Below are positions 1-41,043 of a stretch of DNA of 64,000 bases, in pieces. Within the stretch, counting starts at the first letter, position 1, and each line of letters begins with the position of its first letter. The notes under the pieces are model-generated. The model made no database searches and was not told the origin of the DNA. It was given only the letters and a program-made list of their open reading frames with translations. The stretch is from Rhabdophis nuchalis. Lineage: Eukaryota; Chordata; Lepidosauria; Squamata; Natricidae. The position numbers and the translations under genes were made by a program. The DNA lies in the NCBI GenBank assembly GCA_039707465.1, contig CM077648.1, forward strand, positions 25,544,119 to 25,608,118. The letters run 5' to 3'.

Positions 1-418
1 GTATTTTTCTGAAACATTTAAAAACCATTTATCACCCCTGAGCCTAATAATCCCATGTTTTGTTTCTATATAGCTGTTCCTTGGGAAGTGAGGGACAAAA
101 ATAAAGATAGCTAAAAGATGCTGCATAACGTAATACAAAAAATAAACCAAAAACTATTTGGATTATTAGAAACCACAGTCCCAGACAGCCATGATGGAAC
201 AGGAAAGTATTGTGCAGGCAGTCAAAATGATTTGGAAGTTAGGGTTAGTGTACTGTTTTGGAATAGCAAATAAGCCAGTTCAGAATGCAGTCAGAAACAG
301 TTTTTAAAAAATGGCAAAACGTTTTGTGGCTGTGTGGCTGCTTCTCTCCCTTTACAGATGTTGGTTTTTAGGATTGCAATCATAGTGTTGTGATGGAAAT
401 AAAGATCAGACTCTATAG
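1..418. other. PAPSS1 intron 9 (partial), no feature recognised
   Basis: AT-rich intron sequence between exon 9 and the next exon, which lies outside the window. I see no exon, repeat end or structured element here. Confidence 0.6.
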
Positions 419-660
419 AAAGGGTGGGCAATTAATTTTCCCAAGGAGCCACATGAGAAACTGGGACTGTTGTGGAGAGACAATACACACCCCTGCCAAT
501 CCTGCCTCAGTTTCCTCCTCCTCCTGCTGCACTGGACCATCTATGCCATTGCTCTGACCGAGCTGATGTCTCCTGCCCTGCCAACATTGCTGTGGGCCCT
601 GCCAATGTCCCACCCATGCTGATGCTCCCCACCCCCCATCATCAACATCATGGACCATTC
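419..660. mobile_element. hAT (Charlie-like) fragment
   Basis: Begins AAGGGTGGGCAATTAATTTT, resembling the 5' end of vertebrate hAT elements that start CAGGGGTGGGCAA. The preceding bases TCTATAG look like a TA-centred hAT target. No right terminus is visible, so the copy is truncated or decayed. The short open frames over it are accidental. Confidence 0.4.
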
Positions 661-769
661 AGGGCCATACAATGCCCAGGGTCTGCTCCACAGCATTATT
701 CAAGGCAAATTTCTAGAAAGAGGCAGCCAGATTTTCTTCTTTATTACCAATTGTCGTTTAAAAACTCAC

Positions 770-30663
<29,894 letters not shown>

Positions 30664-31346
30664 TCGCGGCGGGCGCGGTAAAAAAAATAAAAAAAATAAA
30701 GCAGGAGGCAGAGGTGGCGGGAGGGATGCCGAGAGGACAAATAAGGCAGGCGGGGACTTTGAACACGAGAAAAGCGAGGACCGGCGCTAAAGGTTGCGAG
30801 ATGCCGGCTTGGCACTTTCAGAGGATCTTTCCCAGGTTGCTGCCGACCAGGGTTGGAGAGATGCGGAGAGATGGAGAGAAGGGAAGGGCGGGGGGGGGGG
30901 ATGCGAGTGGGCGGGGCACGCGCCGCACCGAGCGGGGGACCGAGGCTGCGCGCGCACCCACCGTTTCCGTCCGCTTTCTCTCTCTCTCTCTCTCCCAGGC
31001 CTCCGCGCAGCCCAGGGTCCGCCTAGCCGGCTTTTCAAGCCGACTCTACTGTTAGACGGGGGAAACGGCGTCTTCCAATTCAGGAGAAAAGGTCGGGGGC
31101 TTCCGGTTGGCCGCTCTAGCCTACACGGGCTCGTCTCGTTCGTGGGGAAAATGGCCTTCGCAGAGCTTGGAGGGGGAGGGGGGTGCTGAGGGGGGAGTGA
31201 GGGGCCGGGATCCCCAGGAGGATCTTAGGGGAGGCAGGGAGGGATTTTTTCACCCCGGTTGCCTCAGAAATGGCTTCATTTCTCTCTTCTAAATTAGGAT
31301 GGTAGTTAAGGCGAACCTGAAACCCAGTTAACTGGATTACTTAGGG

Positions 31347-31451
31347 CAGTGTTTCTCAACCTTGGCGACTTGAAGTCCTGTGGCTGCTGGATGGGGGATT
31401 CTGGGAATTGAAGTCCACAGGATTTCAAGTCGCCAAGGTTGAGAAACACTG
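31347..31451. mobile_element. hAT hairpin MITE, copy 3
   Basis: 105 bp. Arms start CAGTGTTTCTCAACCTTGGC and are complementary almost throughout. Perfect 8-bp duplication ACTTAGGG (31339-31346, 31452-31459). It lies about 700 bp upstream of the PAPSS1 start codon, just outside the CpG-rich block. Confidence 0.9.
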
Positions 31452-31634
31452 ACTTAGGGAAAGTGTTTACTTCTCGTTTAGCTTCTATGGCTGTAACGGA
31501 GAGCCCCATAGTGCTGAAATTCAGCTTGGAAAAGCTGTGTTTTGGAATAGGCAGCACTTTTTTAAAATATTTTTTTTAATAGGTTTGTTTTTCTTTCCAG
31601 GAGACTAGATGGAGACCCCGAGATCCCCCCAAGG

Positions 31635-31701
31635 CAGAGTTCTTCAAATTTGGCAACTTTTAAGACTTGTGGACTTCAACTCCCAGAATACTCCAGCCAG
31701 C
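31635..31701. mobile_element. hAT hairpin MITE, left half only
   Basis: CAGAGTTCTTCAAATTTGGC and TGTGGACTTCAACTCCCAGA match the left arm of the hairpin family. The right arm is missing. Confidence 0.65.
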
Positions 31702-32388
31702 TCTGCTGGCCAGACACTGGCCAGGGTGTGAATCATCCCTTAAGTACCTTCCTTACTCTGCTGAAACAGAGAGACCTGGCGATGTCATCCAGTGGTGTTT
31801 GGGGGCAACCAATGGTTTGTTGTGCCAACTCTCTGTAGTGATTATGTTTTCAGCGGAAACAATTATTTTGAAAAAATTGAGATGAGTTGAACAATAAGGG
31901 GTAATTGTGCTAGGATTGGAAGGAAATTACAAAATAAATGATGGTTATAAAGTAAAAGGGAAACAGATGGACACAAAAAGATGGAAGTGGAAATGTGTGA
32001 AAGAACCGCAATGCATTAGCCAATTTAGATCAAAAGATATTTTTAACAGAGTTTGGTAATAGTATTTGACGAAAACAAATGGAAAGAATAGTTGTGTCAG
32101 GTTTCCAGAAAACAAAGTTGTTATAAAGCTTTTTTTTTAAAAAAAAAACCTTTATTTTGCTCACCTAATACACTTTGTGAAGCATTTCTTTTGAATGCTG
32201 TTGCACTACCATATAAAATCCAAAATCAAATCATGTTTTAGTTAGGCATGGGTATCCAGACTTCATCTGGATACAATACAATTAAAGTATTCCACTCTGT
32301 TATTTCTCCATGTCCTTCCACTGAACTAATATGCTGATTGTACTGCAGCTTCCAAAGACAATCTGTTTTCTTTTACTTTTAAACTTAA
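31702..32388. other. Intergenic, nothing recognised
   Basis: Unremarkable AT-rich sequence upstream of PAPSS1. A poly-T/poly-A junction lies at 32,130-32,148. Confidence 0.5.
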
Positions 32389-32539
32389 GTTTTGCCTGCT
32401 TAAAAATAAATTAATTGGGGGGGAAAGTGTAAACAATTCGCTTTTTGGTTTAAGACAGCAATTGCTGTCCTATACCAAAAAGTGAATTGGTTTACAATTT
32501 TCTTCCAAATTAATTTATGTTTAAGCAGGCAAATAAAAC
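32389..32539. repeat. 150-bp near-perfect palindrome
   Basis: Arms of about 72 bp meet at GACAGCAATTGCTGTC (axis 32,460/32,461). The left arm has TTTGCCTGCTTAAAAATAAA, the right arm its inverse ATTTATGTTTAAGCAGGCAAA, with a handful of mismatches and small indels. No CAG termini and no obvious target duplication, so it is not the hAT hairpin family. Confidence 0.88.
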
Positions 32540-32578
32540 TATTTGTAGTCTATATAAGAGGCTGCGCTGCTTCTAGGA

Positions 32579-32760
32579 CAGGGGTCTCCAACCCCTGGTC
32601 AACTGAAGAGCACCGGTTTGTGGCATGGCAACAACCAGGCTGTATAAACGAAGCTCCATCCACAGGATGCAGGCAGCATGTGAAACCATGCCCCCTCTGG
32701 TCCACGAATAAACCTCTCCACAGAACCAGTTCCTGGTGCCCAAAAGCTTGGGGAGCACTG
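32579..32760. mobile_element. hAT MITE
   Basis: 182 bp from CAGGGGTCTCCAACCCCTGG to CTTGGGGAGCACTG. Duplication TTCTAGGA/TTCTAGAA (32571-32578, 32761-32768; 7 of 8). Internal near-repeat ACCGGTTTGTGGCATGG and GAACCAGTTCCTGGTGCC. Confidence 0.85.
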
Positions 32761-32768
32761 TTCTAGAA

Positions 32769-33327
32769 TACATATGTGCTCATTACTTGAGGGCTTGCAC
32801 CTGTGCTGAGCAATGGGAAATCATACAGAAATAATCTTGCCGTTCTGGGTTTTGCCACCAGAGGCCTCAGTAAAGACAGCTTCTTGCTTTAATTTTAATC
32901 ATAAACGAATTAGGAAGTAAGCCTGAATTTTCAAAGCATTTCTCTTCCTGCTTTCATCTAACAAAGATTTTAGTTGCATTAGATGATAGTTCCCTTCTCC
33001 AATCCAGTGTAAACTCTTTTAAGTTTCAGAGAACAGGAAGAATAATACATTCCTTCTAACATTGGATTCTTTCAAATCAGCCTTTAATTGTCTCATTCAA
33101 AACATTGTGTTAGATCTCCATCAAACTGGGGAAAATAGCTGTCTCATTCATGTATATAAACTGAGCAGAGTTAGCAGAAATGAGAAGAAAACATAATCCA
33201 AAGAGACATGATCAAGAAAATTTAAACACTAATTAAACAAACTGCTTTGCCCTGGCTAGGAAGATCATAAATGGCAATCACAAGAGCCCAGGCGCTGCAT
33301 TAAATACTGTATAAATACTGTACAAGA
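32769..33327. other. Intergenic, nothing recognised
   Basis: AT-rich sequence with no repeat ends or coding signal. Confidence 0.5.
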
Positions 33328-33603
33328 TGGTTGCCAAGTGCTTGCATGTTGATCATTTGACTGTAGAAGCTGCAACAATCATAAGTATGAAGACCAGTCA
33401 TAAGTGACCTCAATGCCATTGTCGCTAAACAAGCAGTTATAAGTTCGAAGCTATAAATAAGGTAACCCCCAATGCAACAATTTGTTTAGTGACCATTCGA
33501 AGTTATAACGTCACTGACAAAAGTGACATGACCGTTTTTTACAAGACTGCTGCAGCATCCCCATCGTTTACATGATCAAAATTCCGATGCTTGGCAACTG
33601 GTA
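33328..33603. repeat. Head-to-head half copies of the CTCGACTTA TIR element
   Basis: 33,328-33,460 is an inverted half copy (GGTTGCCAAGTGCTTG at its outer end) and 33,470-33,603 a direct half copy (outer end GATGCTTGGCAACTGG) of the family at 10,063. Together they form a diverged foldback with its centre near 33,465. Confidence 0.7.
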
Positions 33604-33655
33604 TGTATTTATGACAGTTGCACTGGAATTATTAGTGTGGAAAATGTTAAATATT

Positions 33656-33757
33656 TATAAAGTAACCAAAATATCTTTACAATCCCCAAGGCATGCCAAA
33701 ACCTTTGAGCACTCCTAATGTTTGGAAATTAAAAGTCGAAAAATTTGACATGCCCTA
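33656..33757 (-). repeat. Unclassified dispersed repeat, inverted partner of 2,961
   Basis: The reverse complement starts GGGCATGTCAAATTTTTCGA and ends TTTTGGTTACTTTATA, collinear with 2,961-3,060. Confidence 0.6.
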
Positions 33758-33894
33758 CGAGTAGCACACTAGGGACAACCAAATCTTTATAAAGTTTTAC
33801 AGAAGGCTAAAAAGATGCAGCCTGCCAAACTTCAAAGGGCGTAAGACAGCTTCCTAGGACCCATTAGATGACAATATTTGGGGCAAAGAACCAG

Positions 33895-34138
33895 GACCGT
33901 GCCCACCTTAGGGAAAGTCAGTCCTGCAGATAGCGTAGCCCTGGGCCATGTAGGGCTTTAAAGGTGATGAGCACCACCTTGAATAGCACCCAGAAAAACC
34001 TAAAAGCCAATTAGGCTCATGCAACAAAGGTTTTACATGGGAAAAACCTGGGAAGCCCATTACTGTGGACATTGCCACATTCTGGACCAATTGAACTGAA
34101 TCTTTAGTTCTGGATGGGGTTGCACAGCCTCTGGGTAC
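33895..34138 (-). mobile_element. L2 LINE fragment, decayed
   Basis: The minus strand reads VQLVQNVAMSTVMGFPGFSH, HVKPLLHEPNWLLGF and a SPLKPYMAQGY stretch, a weakened version of the QLVQNAAxR...LHWLPV...ALHG C-terminal block of L2. Its boundary is set by the hAT insertion at 34,147. Confidence 0.65.
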
Positions 34139-34146
34139 TCCTAGAC

Positions 34147-34456
34147 CAGTGATGGTGAACCTTTTCAGCACTGTGCCAAAAAGGTTGTGCGGGAACATCA
34201 CACGCATGCTCGTGGGGGCCGCACTTTGGAAAGCCAAACTTCCAGGTTCTAGCAGGCATGTGCACCTGACAAATCAGCTGGCCGGTGCACATGTGCATAG
34301 CAGTTTTTGGCACTGCCACACATGCAAAGGACAGCTTATCTTTGTGCGTGCATGTACACCAGAAACCCGGAAGACAAACAGGCAAGGCCACGCGCACTAG
34401 GCAACATGGTTGTATGTGCTACTTTGGGCACATGTGCCATACGTTCGCCATCACGG
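34147..34456. mobile_element. hAT MITE (CAGTGATGGCGAACC family)
   Basis: 310 bp from CAGTGATGGTGAACCTTTTC to CGTTCGCCATCACGG. Perfect 8-bp duplication TCCTAGAC (34139-34146, 34457-34464). Confidence 0.9.
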
Positions 34457-34529
34457 TCCTAGACTCATGACTCCTGGACAGGCAGTGCTAGGTGAACATT
34501 TGTGCAACTTTGTGTTATATGCCATAAAA

Positions 34530-35255
34530 AAAGTGTAAAGTGACACCCTGCACTCACTCATCTTGCACTACTGCAGTGCACTCTACATGGGGCTACCCTT
34601 GAAAAGTATTCCGAAGTTACAACTGGCACAGAATGCAGCAGTGCAGACAGCTTTAGGGGTACCTAAGGTGGCCCACATTACAACATGAATTGCACCGGTA
34701 GCCACTTTGTTTCCAGGTCCAGTTCAGGCTGTTGGTTGTTCCCTTAAAGCCCTTCATGGCGTGGCTCAAGGCTACTCGAGGAACTATCTCACCCCAATGG
34801 AATTTGCCCATCCCACTTCCTGTGGCAGAAGAGACTTGCTGCAAACCCTGTTGACCAAGTAATTTTGGTTGATGGATCCAGAAGAGTCTTTTCTGCCATG
34901 GCTCTCTCCCTATGGAGCTTCATGCCCCTTCAAGATGAGATCTTCCTCCATCTTCTTGGCCTTCTGAAAGGGCCTGAAAACCTGGCTCTGTCAATTGGCT
35001 TGCTGCCTCAAAGAGGATGTCCCATTTTGGAAGTGATTAGTAAATGAGAAGACAATTTCACCTTCCCTCTGTTTTTGTATTGTAGACTTTTAATCCAGTT
35101 TATTGTTAATTTTAATGTTTTAACTTTTAATGCTCAATATTTTATTGCTTTTAATGTTCTAATTATTTTATATTGATAATTTACATTGTAAGCCATCCAG
35201 AGTCTCTTGACAAGAGAGATAGGTGGCATATACATTTATTAAATGAATAAATATT
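34530..35255 (+). mobile_element. L2 LINE 3' end, decayed
   Basis: Reads SALYMGLPLKSIPKLQLAQN near 34,570-34,630, then a KALHGVAQGY region, and ends with an L2-type tail (GTAAGCCATCCAGAGTCTCT, TATACATTTATTAAATGAA). Multiple stops; older than the copies at 41,044 and 54,046. Confidence 0.78.
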
Positions 35256-35490
35256 TGTACTTCTTACCGTAGTTAAAGTAACCTTGGATCAGTTACTTAA
35301 TCCAGTTTTAAGGATTCATAAAGTACAGTCAGTCAAGCTAACCACATACTTGGTTCACATAATATGCTGAGTTAATATATGCCTGTGTAACTAATAGCTC
35401 AATATGTTAGTCAAACAGAGACTGTAATTTACGTTCATGTTAAGTTTAAAATGCAGGTCAAAAAATTTAGAATCTTCAGAGTTCCAGGAG

Positions 35491-35634
35491 CAGTGGTGGG
35501 TTTCAATTTATTTTTCTACTGGTTCGCACATGCGCTTGCGTGCGCAGAAGCATCCAGGCAAGTGGGCAGAGCCTCCCGCCACCATCACTACCGGTTCACC
35601 CGATCTGGGACGAACCAGCAGAAACCCACCTCTG
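35491..35634. mobile_element. hAT MITE (CAGTGGTGGGTTC family), short
   Basis: 144 bp from CAGTGGTGGGTTTCAATTTA to CAGAAACCCACCTCTG. Duplication TCCAGGAG/CCCAGGAC (6 of 8). Carries the TCTACTGGTTCGCACATGCG block. Confidence 0.75.
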
Positions 35635-36783
35635 CCCAGGACATTTTGTGAAGAACCATGTTGAAGAGACATAAGGAGGGAGTGTAAGCTTCACATTGAA
35701 CAGCTGGGATGCTATAATGTATTGTGCAGATATAAATATCCTTTCCCAGGCTGATACTTTCCAAACAAAATTAGACTTTAACTCTATAATACACAGCTGG
35801 GCTACTTTATCAAAACCTCCTCACAATTTACACCTGTTTGTAACTGAGGTTGTGAGTGAGAAACAAAGATTTTTTTTCAAGGATCTTTTAAAAAAACTTT
35901 AGTTTGTTTTTAAATGTTTATAAATTCCACTCCAAGTTTATTTTAATTTTACGGAATTTTTTAAAAGATCCCCTGAAAATAAAATAACTGATTTACTGAT
36001 AACTAAGCCAAAGGAATTATGTTTACTTTTATTCACTCCCAGGGCAACAGTTTTGACAGCATTTTCTATTTCAGGTAGACATAAATCAATGTGAGATGCT
36101 TTCCAAGATTATGTTATTTCACCAAGCAAGTACACAACGTCCTGTTAAATGAGATGTAGAAAACCATCATTTAAAATGTGTTTTACAAAATGGCTCCAAA
36201 TTCCTAAGAAAATTGTCTAACAAATGCTGATCACAAGGCAGCAGAACATGCACTAGACAAGATTATAAAGGGCCGCTTTTTAAATTTAGTGCCTTCGTTC
36301 TATCTTCAAAAACGTTCATTACTACATAGGATAGCTGGCACATTCTATTGCTTTGAGTTAAAGCAGACATAAGCAAGCTTTTTCCAGCTGGGCAACTGCC
36401 CTTGTTTTAATAAAATAAACAGATCTTTTGCAGAGGCAGATCCAGCCTGGCCCCCACCAGAGAGTACAAGCTATGTGTGTGTGCGTGCGCGCGCAGTTTG
36501 ATTTAGATTTGAATATTTTACAGGCGTTTAACCTTTATTTTTAACCTCTCAACTTGAAGAAGCATACACAGACGGCAAAACAAAAAGTCCAGTAAATTTG
36601 CAACCAGAGATTGGTTCATTTCTGTTGAATTTCAGTGGCCCAATCTCAAGGTCCATCGGGGACAGTGTCCACTGCATTGCCTAAACTCTGAAAAGTGGGG
36701 CTACAGTTGTCCTAAATCCCGAGAGGAAATCATCACGTCCTGTCATAGTACCATATATGTGAAAAATTGCAGTTACCATACAC
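35635..36783. other. Intergenic, only a purine-pyrimidine tract noted
   Basis: No gene or repeat family recognised. An alternating TGTGTGTGTGCGTGCGCGCG tract at about 36,474-36,494 could adopt Z-DNA. Confidence 0.5.
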
Positions 36784-37235
36784 CAGTGATGGCTAACCTT
36801 TTTGTCGTGGCGTCCCAAAAGCGCACGTGTGAGATAGCGTGTGTGCACATGCTCACTCCCATAATGCAATGCATGTGTGGCACCCCATGCACTCCATCCC
36901 CTGCACATGTGCTTGCTCCACCTGCCCCCTGCATATGCGTGTGGTCCCCACACCCCATTTTGGGCCTAGCAGGCCCCTCCTGCAGCTTCCTGGGACCAAA
37001 AACCAGCTGCGGAGGGGTGTGCCACAGACACCCTCACGCTCCCCCACTCTCGCACATTCATACACATCTCCAACATGCAACCCGTGCATGTGTGACAGAG
37101 ACCTGAAAATCTGCTGGACAGCAGTAGATGCGCGCGCATCCATGGTGGAGCTGAGCTAGGGCAACAGCTTGCGTGACCGCAGAGCGGGCTCTGCCTGCCA
37201 CCTGTGGCACATGTGCCATAGGTTCGCCATCACGG
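36784..37235. mobile_element. hAT MITE (CAGTGATGGCGAACC family), longest copy
   Basis: 452 bp from CAGTGATGGCTAACCTTTTT to AGGTTCGCCATCACGG. Duplication CCATACAC/CCATAGAC (36776-36783, 37236-37243; 7 of 8). Confidence 0.87.
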
Positions 37236-37481
37236 CCATAGACCTATAAAACCATTTGTATGTTTTTTCTCCTTCGCAATATTGTGTAATCTTTTTGCAC
37301 TTTGCAAACCACAGCTCAAATTTCTCAGCTGCTATTGCTGCTGCTAGAGATGTTACAGTAAATGCAGTCAGGAAAATTCCACTAAGAAATGCCTGAAATG
37401 TTGCAGAAGCAACAAATGAGCACAACAATATACTGTAGCATGAAGATTTGTGGTCAGCCATTCACCTGTAATAACTCTTGT

Positions 37482-37585
37482 TTCTCATTGTGTAGTAAAT
37501 ATTAGTGTCCTGATTAGGTGCAACAATCCAGGGTGCAACAATGTATTGTTGCACCTAATCAGGACACTAATATTTACAATGAGAA
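37482..37585. repeat. 104-bp palindrome with 17-nt loop
   Basis: Left arm TTCTCATTGT, a 4-bp insertion GTAG, then TAAATATTAGTGTCCTGATT and AGGTGCAACAAT. The right arm is its exact inverse without GTAG. The loop carries a further direct GGTGCAACAAT. Confidence 0.9.
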
Positions 37586-38028
37586 GCAGTCGGAGTGGAT
37601 GGAGTGATTTTCCAAATCTGTTGGTGATGATCCTAATTTGAAAAATTTATGTTCATCCCAATGTAAATATAACAAAAGTATCAATAACTTTAGGCTAAGT
37701 TATTGGTATAATGTACAGTTTGATCCTGAGATTCAAAATAGCATGTATTATTTAATGCAGCTAAACCTAACTTGGTTTGATTCACTTAACAGTGGTTGGA
37801 TTTGTACAACAAATTAAGGTAAAACCACATGTTATACTTCAGAGCATTGTGTGAAGTCATGTTGTTTCAACAAGCTTTTTATGAAATTCCCCATATTTCA
37901 ATGAATATAATCATGGGATATATTAAAAACAGAATCAGCAAATCATCTACAAATAATTTATGAAGTTGGAAATGAGCAATATATTAGACTGAATTCACCA
38001 GCCACGATAATCAACATAATTGATTTTA

Positions 38029-38270
38029 CCTATTTATTTACTATATTTCTACATTGCCCATCTCACCTAAGAGACTTTGAGCAGTTTTCAAATAAAAAAC
38101 ATAAACAGAGACATAGTTTAAAACAATTTTAAAAACAGAGTTAAAAACTTTAAGAATGACCAAAATTTTAAAAGGTGGAAGGGGTAAACTCAAATTGCCA
38201 ACCCCCCACTCTTAGACTTGGTGCTTTTCAAGAAAACTAAAAAGGCAGGAGCTTGCCTCACTCTGTCAAT
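38029..38270 (-). mobile_element. L2-type 3' tail, old
   Basis: TATTTATTTACTATATTTCT, then CATTGCCCATCTCACCTAAG, is the reverse of an L2-like tail (GGGC...ATATAAATAAATA). Boundaries are approximate. Confidence 0.5.
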
Positions 38271-38292
38271 ATGTTGATGATGTTGATATGTC

Positions 38293-38440
38293 GATAATAT
38301 CAATAGCACTTAGACTTATATACTGCTTCACAGTGCTTTACAGCCCTCTCTATGCCGTTTACAGAGTCAGCATATTGCCCCCAACAATCTGGGTCTTCAT
38401 TTTACCCACCTCAATGCTGTCAATATGCCATAAAATTAGA
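38293..38440 (-). mobile_element. tRNA-derived SINE, 3' part
   Basis: ATCAATAGCACTTAGACTTA, CGCTTCACAGTGCTTTACAG and TTACAGAGTCAGCATATTGC match 56,758-56,870 closely. The tRNA-related head is missing. Confidence 0.72.
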
Positions 38441-38769
38441 AAACAGTCATTCCCTAAAAATGCATTCATGTCTTTGTCGTTTTCATTATATGCTGCCTGC
38501 TTTCCCAAGTGTGAAAAGCTAGTAATAGTGTAAACAACTTAACTTCTCTAAAATGACTGAAAATACTTAGGATAGGATGGTATCTCTCATATCAATATTT
38601 TTCACTTACAAATTTACGAACAGAACAAATGTGAAACAAATTGGCTCTAAAACTAGGAAAAGACAGTTCCCATTTTTTTAAAAATCATCTCATTAGGCTG
38701 TAACAATACCAAAGCATAGAGCTTATTACAGCAGTTCCAATAATCATCTTAACACTAATATGACTAGAC

Positions 38770-39032
38770 CAGTGGTGGGCTCTTACCAGATCGGACCAGT
38801 TTGGCTGAACCAGTAGTGGTTTGGTGGCCTGGGTCGCTGGAACCGGCAGTGACCCAAGCCTGCCACGTCCCCGAACCAATTATCCGAGTGATGCCATAGG
38901 CGCCACCATCTTGTTTTCCACTTCTGCGCATATGCAGAACAATTTTTATTGCACTGCACATGTGCACAAAGCGCGCACATGCAGTGCACCCACAAGCAAA
39001 CTGGCAGTGGTGCCTGCCAGAACCCACTCCTG
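38770..39032. mobile_element. hAT MITE (CAGTGGTGGGTTC family)
   Basis: 263 bp from CAGTGGTGGGCTCTTACCAG to CAGAACCCACTCCTG. Duplication GACTAGAC/GACTGGAC (38762-38769, 39033-39040; 7 of 8). The interior is collinear with 6,127-6,354. Confidence 0.88.
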
Positions 39033-39329
39033 GACTGGACAATTGTTTTCCCATTGAAGTAGCTTCATTAACCAAGCAAGATGGTTTAAGAAACATGCAA
39101 AAAAACTCTGTACATAACTGTTTGCTAATACCATAGTTGGATTTCTTTTGATGTGATTCACTAGATGCGTTCATCCATTGTGTTTTCAGGAAACCTTATT
39201 AGTTGTGTTTGAACAACACCTTAAAATGGAAACATGACTTAGAAACTATAATAATGTCGTTCACCAAACCACATTATGTCCTAGCATGGTGTGTGAAGGG
39301 ATGTATATAGGCTTAACATATCCACTACT

Positions 39330-39388
39330 TCATTCATTCATTCATTCATTCATTCATTCATTCATTCATTCATTCATTCATTCATTCA
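39330..39388. repeat. (ATTC)n microsatellite
   Basis: About 14 uninterrupted CATT units. Confidence 0.95.
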
Positions 39389-40901
39389 AAGCATTTAAAT
39401 TTCAGCAGGTAGCCATTTTTATAATAACAGACAATATGCAGGCTAGAACATTTATAGAACAGAAGCAGAGATCTTTGTAACCTGAATGGTTAAGGCTGCA
39501 GTATTATGCATCTAGGAATAAATTTCATTGGACTCAATCTTCTTACAATTATACATGCAGAGGCTTATTAGGCAATCTAAGCACCGGCATATCATTTCAT
39601 CAAGTACAAATTGTGCTGTTTGGTTTCCAGGCATATTAAACAGGATAGAAAAAAGTATTGTTGGAACTAAACCTACCTCCTAAACAATGCTAATTATTCT
39701 CCAAGTGTACGATTCTCATTTTGTATGTATGTTTCTTATCTTCGCTTTGCACAGCAACCAAGGACATTCATTGTAAGAAGCTATACTATAGCTATACACA
39801 GCCGTACTGTGGTGGGTTTGATTTAGATGTCATACTCCCCCAAGATTTGGGCTGATTGTGATATGTAAATTCAGCCAGTTCTTGTGTGATCTTATCAAGT
39901 TATAATTATTTATAAAAGAATTTTCACTAAGTGTGCCTGTAAACCAAGCTTCTATGTAGCCACACAATAAACTAAAGTTCACAGTTTGTATGATTTATTT
40001 ATTTAGTTATGTATTGAACATCTATAGCTGCCCACCTCAGTAAATAACAACTTATAATTCAGAAAATACAATACAATTAAATATACTAAACAATTTTACA
40101 ATTTTTCTGAATTTCATTTTAGTTGGACTTTTAATGTTTGTCATCCCCATCCTATCCTCATGGATAGCATATACCAGAGCCAGGAAAAATTGTGACTCTC
40201 CATATCTGTACTGCTAAAGTACAACTTGAAGGATCCTCCATTGCTGGCCATGTCATTCAAAGTTCCCCGTTTCTAATATAGAGATACTTGTGATTTGGCT
40301 CTGATGAGGTAGCTGCATTCCACAAACATTTGTATCATAATTAATATGTTTGGACTCTATATAAACGCCACTTCTTATGTTGCTCCATCAGGGTAGGCCC
40401 TTCATAAAACAGTAAAGCCCTTTTTGGGTTTGGATTTTAAACACCACATCACTGGTAAATACTTTCTAAATTAACAAGAAGTTTCTGGTGGACAAGACCC
40501 TGGAGAGTGAGCATTTGTTTGTTTTTGAAAGCACTCCATGGACAACAGCCACCAGAAGGTGTTGTCCTAACTAGTCCCAATGGAGTTGGTTCAAATGAGA
40601 TCTCCTCATCCCTACACAAGCACACATGGAATCATGAAAGCAAGTTTTCATATATAGCAGCATTTTCTAGGGCAAGAAAAAGCAGAAGGCAGACAAAATG
40701 AGAGTAGTTATTTATATAATAATGCAGGTTACTTCTTGAGATTCTTTGTCCCAATCTTTTTTGCATTCTGCATGATGCAGGTGAATAGGCTTAGTCAAAC
40801 TTCCAATGGAATCTGGAGTTCCCATATTCTTCCACTATTCGTTTATTTTATCACCTTAATCTATTTTTCAATCTTTACTTTTCAGAACATCCTGTTCGAT
40901 A
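39389..40901. other. Intergenic, little recognised
   Basis: An L2-type antisense tail remnant may lie at about 39,988-40,050 (TTTATTTATTTAGTTATGTA, CTGCCCACCTCAG). The rest shows no family features. The open frame at 40,507-40,701 has no recognisable homology. Confidence 0.4.
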
Positions 40902-41043
40902 ACGGAAATTTTGAGTAGTTCGGAGAACCGGCAAATACCATCTTTGGCTGGCACCAGAGTGGGGTGGGAATGGAGATTTTGCAATATCCTTCCTCTGCCA
41001 CACTCACCAAGCCATGCCCACAGAACCGGTAGTAAAAAAAATT
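40902..41043. mobile_element. hAT MITE fragment, left of an L2 insertion
   Basis: Inverse of the 3,490-3,679 family (GTAGTTCGGAGAACCGGCAA, AGAGTGGGGTGGGAATGG, CACAGAACCGGTAGTAAAA). It is cut off by the L2 and resumes at 43,341-43,357 as TGGAAATTTCACCACTG. The left terminus is eroded. Confidence 0.8.

Noticed and set aside
40507..40701. 64-codon frame with KALHG-like start
   Set aside because: KALHG resembles L2 but nothing around it continues the match.
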